A DNA stretch of 64,000 nucleotides from Deinococcus betulae. Lineage in GTDB: Bacteria; Deinococcota; Deinococci; Deinococcales; Deinococcaceae. The notes beneath the pieces are model-generated. The model saw nothing but the letters and a program-made list of their open reading frames with translations. It was not told the origin of the DNA and made no database searches. Made by a program: the position numbers and the translations under genes. Below, piece after piece: positions 59,591 through 64,000 of this stretch; the first letter of the stretch is position 1; each line of letters starts with the position of its first letter. The stretch lies in NCBI RefSeq assembly GCF_020166395.1, contig NZ_JAIQXU010000002.1:124001-188000 (forward strand), given 5' to 3'.

Positions 59591-62500
59591 ATGAAGACTG
59601 CCCAGCTGCTGACTGAATTTGAGGCGTTGACCCACCATGACCGCATTCAGCGCATGGTGGCCATCGGCCGCCAACCTCTTGCCGACCGGGAGGTGCTGCT
59701 GAATGACTTGTCCCGGGGCGCGGTCTATGAGCGACTCCTCGCCCTCTTTTCCTGCTTTGGCAGTCGGGACGGGGGCCGTGCGGCTCAGGCCGTTCTGGAC
59801 CCGTCCGAGCACGTTGCCGGTCCTGCCCGCCGACTTGTGGCCCTGCTAGGCACCGACGAGCAGGTGCCGACCCTTCTGCCTCAGCTGTCGCCTGCAGGGC
59901 AGCGGCCACTGCTCGCAGCCTGGCGCAAAGCGGGCCGATCTGCGGGGCCCGTTGACGAGTGGGTGCGGAGCAGACGAGAGGAGGACCTGGCCGCAGCTCA
60001 ATTGGCTCTGCCTTACGCGTCTTCCGCCTTAGTGCAGCAGTTCTTCCCCGCCCTGCTGGATGACCCCGGCCTGCAACCCATGTGGCTGCGCGTCGCCCGC
60101 TGGCACCCGGCTGTGGCCGGCCAGGAGCTTTTGCGGCGCGCACAGAAGCTGTCTGAGCCCGCGCCTCAGGTCACAGCCCAGGTGAACCTGCTGCTGCCGA
60201 TCTTGGCAAAACGCGACCCGGACCTCGGGCTGAGCTTAGTGCAGGCCATGGGGCGCACCACGTCGCTGGGCCACCTTCGCCTGCAGCACCTCGCCCTGGT
60301 TCGCTCGGAGGCGGTGGCTGGGCTTATCCTCGGCTCAGAGGACAGCCCGGGCCCCCTGACGCTCACGCCCAGGCTGCGCCACCTTCCTCACGATGTCGTG
60401 GCCTCCTTGCTGCGCCGCCGCTCTGGCGTCCTGCCCTGCGTTGAGCAGGCTTATGGCACCTTGCTGCCCGCTGCCCGCCAGATCTTGGCCCCAGTTTTTT
60501 TGGAATGGTTGACGACCTCAGCTGGTGTGCTGCCCCTACCGGTCGCCCAGCACCTCCCCGCCGACCTGCGGATTCAGGAGGCTCGGCGACACGTTGACCT
60601 GCCTACCTTGCAGACTCGGCCGACGCAGCGTTTGACCTATGCCGCCCTGCTGCCCTGGGGCGACGCCCGCGCCCTGCTGGAGGCGCCGCTGCGGTCTCCG
60701 GACCCGGATCTGCGTGCCCAGGCGCTGACCAGCCTCGCGTTCGCCGTGCGTTACGACCGTTCCCGGCAGACTGAGCTGCTCACCCTGCTGACCGCGAGGC
60801 GCCATGAACAGGACCCGGTGCGCCTCGCCATGCTCAGCGGTTTGGCGGACCTGCCTCCCAGCCTCTGGGAGTTGAACAGCCTGGACGCGCTGGGACATGT
60901 GCTGCAAGCCGCCCTGGACGCCGCAGATCTGTCCCACCAGACGGCGCGGCAGGCGCAACGCCTGATCCTGCGCCTCCTGCCCTTTCATCCCGAGTGGAGC
61001 GCGTCCTGGCTGGCCCGTTTTGTTCAGGCCAGAGGCCAAGTTCAGTTTGGCCGGCTGGAGCGGCACCTGACTGCAGCGACCGCGCCGGGGGTGATGGCCG
61101 CCCTGCTGCCTGTTTTTCAGGCATGGGCCACCCGGGAACGGGAAGATCAGCTGCTGCAGGGGATCGAAAGCCTTGGCCGGTACGTTGAGGGTCAGGCTGA
61201 CTTGCTGGTGCTGCTTGAGCAACGGGTCCGGCAGTCGAAGGAGCGGTGGATTCCCCTCCGGGCCCTCAGCCTCCTGCAGGCCCACGAGCCGCAGCGCTTT
61301 GTCCTCCTGGTGCCCCAACTCCTGCGTAAGGACGCCAGCTGGGCCACCCAGGCGGTGATCTACGACCATCTGCACCGGCGGCGGCAGGATCTGCTGACGC
61401 CTTTCCTGGGCCGCCGGGCGTTTGCGGGCCGGTTTAGCACCGGCAAGACCCGCATTGTTCTGCCGTTCATGACCGGCTTCACCCGCTGGACGCGGACGCA
61501 GCAGCAAACATTTGCGGCCACGCTTATAGACGTGACTCAGGACACGCAGCGTGATCTGCCGGGCGTGTGGACGGCCCTGAGTCAACTGGCGGCTCTGCCG
61601 TCTCCAGTGCCCTTGGACCGCCGCCCTGGCTTGCTGGCACGTCTATCCAGGGTGCCAGGGGACGCCCCACTGGATCGGCTCACGGCTCTGGCTCAGTTGG
61701 ACGCTTCCAACCCGGCGCTCCGCTACCGGGCGCTGAGATCGCTGGGGCAACTCGACGAGGCGCGGGGGGCGTCGGCGCTTCTGGCGGCCCTGGACGATGA
61801 CCGCGCCCGCATTGCTCTGTATGCCTTGCGGCGCCCGCTGCTGGCGATGGCGCCAGCCCACGCACTGGATCTGCTGCTGAGCGTCCCGCGCGAACGGGTG
61901 ACGGTCTTCAAAGAGGTGGTGCGGTTGATCGGCGAGCTGCGTGGCGACCGTGCCTACCGCGCCCTGCTGGACTTCAGCACCGAAGACCTGCACCGTGACG
62001 TGCGGGTGGCGTTGCTGCGGGGCCTGTGGAGCCATCTGGGCCAGGCTGAGACGTGGCCCGTGCTGCTGGCCGCCGCGCAGTCGGGAGATGCGGCCCTGAG
62101 CAGCGGCCTCGTGCGGCTGCCGGGTCAGGCGCTGACGGGTCACAGTGGCCGCGAGTACCTGGCCCTCGTGCAGGCTCTGCTGGGTCACCCAGACGCGACG
62201 GTCCGCCTGGCCACCCTGCACTTTCACCAGCCTCTGACAGACCCTGAGCGAATCCTCTTGCCTACTCTGTTGTGGCGCCTGACCTCCCCCTACCCAGAAG
62301 AAACGACCGCGTCTGCGGGGGTGATTTTCGCCTCCTACGGGACCCCGGATGCCCAGGCCATCGGCGAGGCCTTCCGGCAGCTCCTATCAGATCGCCGTGC
62401 TCTGCGGGCTGCTACCCAGGCCCTTCAGGCGATGGCGGCGAGCAGCCCGCACCGAAATGCCCCCTTGATTCAAGCGGTGCTAGCAGCACTTGCCTCTGAC

Positions 62501-62875
62501 CCGCTAACCCTGAGCCTTCAGGTTCAGTTGGCGGTGGCGGCCGAACCCTGGCCCGCTCTGGGGGCGCGGCTCCAGCATTGGACCGAGCAGGGACAACTTC
62601 ACGCCGAAGCGCTGATGGCGGGCGTGACTGCTCTCAAGCAGGTCCACCAGCGGCCGGACGTTGGCGCCGTGCCAGCCCTTCAAACTGTCCTCCGCACCGG
62701 CAACGAGTTTGCCCGGCGTCTGGCGCTGGAGGTGCTGATTCTGGAGGCTACTGCTCTGGGCGGCTGGACGGCCGAGCGGTTGCGTCAGCTCCAGGCCTAC
62801 CGGGCTGATCCGTCCCCCCTGGTCGCGGGCGCCGCCCAGTTCACGCTGCCAGAGACGGAGCAGGCCACGACGTAA
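59591..62875 (+). CDS. Large HEAT-like helical-repeat protein
   Basis: 1094 aa, cytoplasmic. Starts TAQLLTEFEALTHHDRIQRM. Nearly the whole chain is Leu/Ala-rich helical hairpins of HEAT type with about 35-40-residue period (RSPDPDLRAQALTSLAFA, DASNPALRYRALRSLGQL, GHPDATVRLATLHFH). No catalytic motif seen. The ATG at 59591 follows GGAGG by six bases. Such solenoids are protein-binding scaffolds; the partner is unknown. Confidence 0.85.
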   Translation: MKTAQLLTEFEALTHHDRIQRMVAIGRQPLADREVLLNDLSRGAVYERLLALFSCFGSRDGGRAAQAVLDPSEHVAGPARRLVALLGTDEQVPTLLPQLSPAGQRPLLAAWRKAGRSAGPVDEWVRSRREEDLAAAQLALPYASSALVQQFFPALLDDPGLQPMWLRVARWHPAVAGQELLRRAQKLSEPAPQVTAQVNLLLPILAKRDPDLGLSLVQAMGRTTSLGHLRLQHLALVRSEAVAGLILGSEDSPGPLTLTPRLRHLPHDVVASLLRRRSGVLPCVEQAYGTLLPAARQILAPVFLEWLTTSAGVLPLPVAQHLPADLRIQEARRHVDLPTLQTRPTQRLTYAALLPWGDARALLEAPLRSPDPDLRAQALTSLAFAVRYDRSRQTELLTLLTARRHEQDPVRLAMLSGLADLPPSLWELNSLDALGHVLQAALDAADLSHQTARQAQRLILRLLPFHPEWSASWLARFVQARGQVQFGRLERHLTAATAPGVMAALLPVFQAWATREREDQLLQGIESLGRYVEGQADLLVLLEQRVRQSKERWIPLRALSLLQAHEPQRFVLLVPQLLRKDASWATQAVIYDHLHRRRQDLLTPFLGRRAFAGRFSTGKTRIVLPFMTGFTRWTRTQQQTFAATLIDVTQDTQRDLPGVWTALSQLAALPSPVPLDRRPGLLARLSRVPGDAPLDRLTALAQLDASNPALRYRALRSLGQLDEARGASALLAALDDDRARIALYALRRPLLAMAPAHALDLLLSVPRERVTVFKEVVRLIGELRGDRAYRALLDFSTEDLHRDVRVALLRGLWSHLGQAETWPVLLAAAQSGDAALSSGLVRLPGQALTGHSGREYLALVQALLGHPDATVRLATLHFHQPLTDPERILLPTLLWRLTSPYPEETTASAGVIFASYGTPDAQAIGEAFRQLLSDRRALRAATQALQAMAASSPHRNAPLIQAVLAALASDPLTLSLQVQLAVAAEPWPALGARLQHWTEQGQLHAEALMAGVTALKQVHQRPDVGAVPALQTVLRTGNEFARRLALEVLILEATALGGWTAERLRQLQAYRADPSPLVAGAAQFTLPETEQATT

Positions 62876-63272
62876 CTGCGCACACGTAGCGTCCAGACGT
62901 GAGCCGGCCTCTCCGATCCCTCAAACCGGACCTGCGGTTGACCGCTCCAGAAGCGAGCAGATAGGTTCAAGCGTGCTGTAGACAGGCGAGGGACGGCGTA
63001 CTAGTGGGGAAAATCTGGCTTTCGGTTTAGGTGAGGGCTCTGAAGCTCGGGCTTGGTCTTCGCGCCGCCTCCCCTGCGTTATCTGGCGGATGGTCAGAAC
63101 CTGAGCCGGAGGTTGTCGTGGGTGGCTCATGCGATACCAGAGCCTTTTAAAGCCTTCTCCTGCGTGGGCAGCCCTTGCGGCATCATTCATGGCGCCTTGG
63201 GATAAACCAGACCATGAGGTGTGTCGGGGCCGAGATGATGCGCAGGTCATTTCCTACCCCGGAGGTTCATCA
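62876..63272. other. Intergenic region, no gene seen
   Basis: 397 bases before the final lipoprotein gene. Open frames exist but none show coding character. A small CACGT/ACGTG inverted repeat occurs just after the preceding stop (62883-62901). Confidence 0.4.
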
Positions 63273-64000
63273 ATGTCCTATGCGTCCCGCGTCACCCTGC
63301 CCCTGCTGTGTCTCACCACGCTTCTCGCCTGCGGCCGTACGCCTGAGAGCACCGACCCTTACGCCCTGTCTGTACTCAATGAAACGGCGGGCGCCCCGGC
63401 CACACCATTTGAACCGGGACCAATTCCTGCAGACCAGACCCGCGTTCGGGTGTCATTCATTGGGGACGTCCCTAACCTGCCGTCTATTGGGGTGAGGAGT
63501 GTCTTCCTGTGCGGCACGACATGTACAGCCACCGGAGTCAGTGGTGGCGTCCTGGCCGGCGATGACGGCACTGGCCGGGGCAAGCTCTTCAGTGACGTTA
63601 CGTTGCCTCCCAGCCGCATTGACCGGATCATCGTGCAGCCTGACCCGGCCGCTGGTCAGCCCGTGGCGTTCCGCACCCTGCAGTTGGCCCAGCCTATTAC
63701 CCTGCAAGCGGGCGAGCGTCAGGAAATCTTCCTGAGCCTTAGCACCGTCCGGCCTGGCGACGCCAGCGGCTTGGAAGTGACCTACCTGGGGACGGCGCCG
63801 CTGCCTCCAACGGCCGGCTCGGTGGTCGCCTACCGGCCTGACCGGGCGATGGCCTGGCCCGCCGGCAGCCCGATGGGCCTGGCGATGGCAGCGGGTAGCC
63901 TGAAAGAGGCGCAGCTGTTCGGTATGGAGCTCATTGACACAGGCGGGATTGCGCCGCGCGTGGCGGTGTGGCCTGCCCTGAAAACTCAGGACCCCATGAC
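63273..64000 (+). CDS. Lipoprotein, cut by window edge
   Basis: At least 242 codons, open at base 64000. Signal peptide with lipobox LLAC (Cys 20). A Cys pair CGTTC near residue 75 may form a disulphide. The rest looks beta-rich (PSIGVRSVFLCGTTC, FRTLQLAQPITLQAGER) with no recognised family. GGAGG seven bases before the ATG at 63273. Confidence 0.82.
   Translation, partial: MSYASRVTLPLLCLTTLLACGRTPESTDPYALSVLNETAGAPATPFEPGPIPADQTRVRVSFIGDVPNLPSIGVRSVFLCGTTCTATGVSGGVLAGDDGTGRGKLFSDVTLPPSRIDRIIVQPDPAAGQPVAFRTLQLAQPITLQAGERQEIFLSLSTVRPGDASGLEVTYLGTAPLPPTAGSVVAYRPDRAMAWPAGSPMGLAMAAGSLKEAQLFGMELIDTGGIAPRVAVWPALKTQDPM

Overview
The window looks like chromosomal DNA from a Deinococcus species. The basis is high G+C, many 4-base ATGA/GTGA gene overlaps, GTG starts, a racemase that closely resembles the N-acylamino acid racemase I remember from D. 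radiodurans, and dispersed intergenic repeats of the small non-coding type. No database search was possible, so the genus is an inference.

Region 1 (1-4.4 kb, minus strand) carries two cyclic-di-GMP proteins: a membrane CHASE4-like/HAMP/degenerate GGDEF/EAL phosphodiesterase cut by the window edge, and a 5TM-GGDEF diguanylate cyclase.

Region 2 (4.4-26.3 kb, minus strand) is a late cobalamin island in at least two B12-riboswitch-led units. The upstream unit (riboswitch near 26.2 kb) is cbiM-cbiN-cbiQ-cbiO (cobalt ECF importer), cobN with a ferredoxin-like N-terminal fusion, a SAM methyltransferase and an AAA+/VWA chelatase partner. A TerD-VWA-TerD protein follows, then cobS and a CobC-type phosphatase. 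The second unit (riboswitch near 12.5 kb) is btuF-cobO-cobB-cbiB-cobD-cobQ-cobU-cobT. Cobalt import, cobalt insertion, adenosylation, amidation, aminopropanol attachment and nucleotide loop assembly are all present. The precorrin methylases of the corrin ring and BtuCD are absent.

Region 3 (26.6-41.7 kb) is accessory: a short-chain dehydrogenase, a 5'-truncated metal-chelate-binding-protein remnant, a BTAD-type AAA regulator, two paralogous secreted proteins at 31.5 and 37.7 kb either side of an FAD monooxygenase and a TPR protein, a secreted serine hydrolase, a DUF4352-like exported protein and a GNAT acetyltransferase.

Region 4 (42.0-47.6 kb) holds a SHOCT membrane protein with an OmpR/histidine-kinase pair, SoxR with a textbook operator, and a VOC protein, DUF1697 protein, EamA exporter and a protein made of six exact 22-residue RIGG repeats.

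Region 5 (48.1-57.1 kb, plus strand) is a tightly coupled operon: N-acylamino acid racemase, two peptide ABC permeases, a solute-binding protein, a serine beta-lactamase-like hydrolase, a D-aminoacylase-like amidohydrolase and an RpiR regulator. It reads as a scavenging route for N-acyl or D-amino acid peptides.

Region 6 (57.5-64 kb) has an aqualysin-like lipoprotein protease, a SIMPL protein, a 1094-residue helical-repeat protein and a lipoprotein cut by the window edge. No rRNA, tRNA, CRISPR array or intact insertion sequence was seen.
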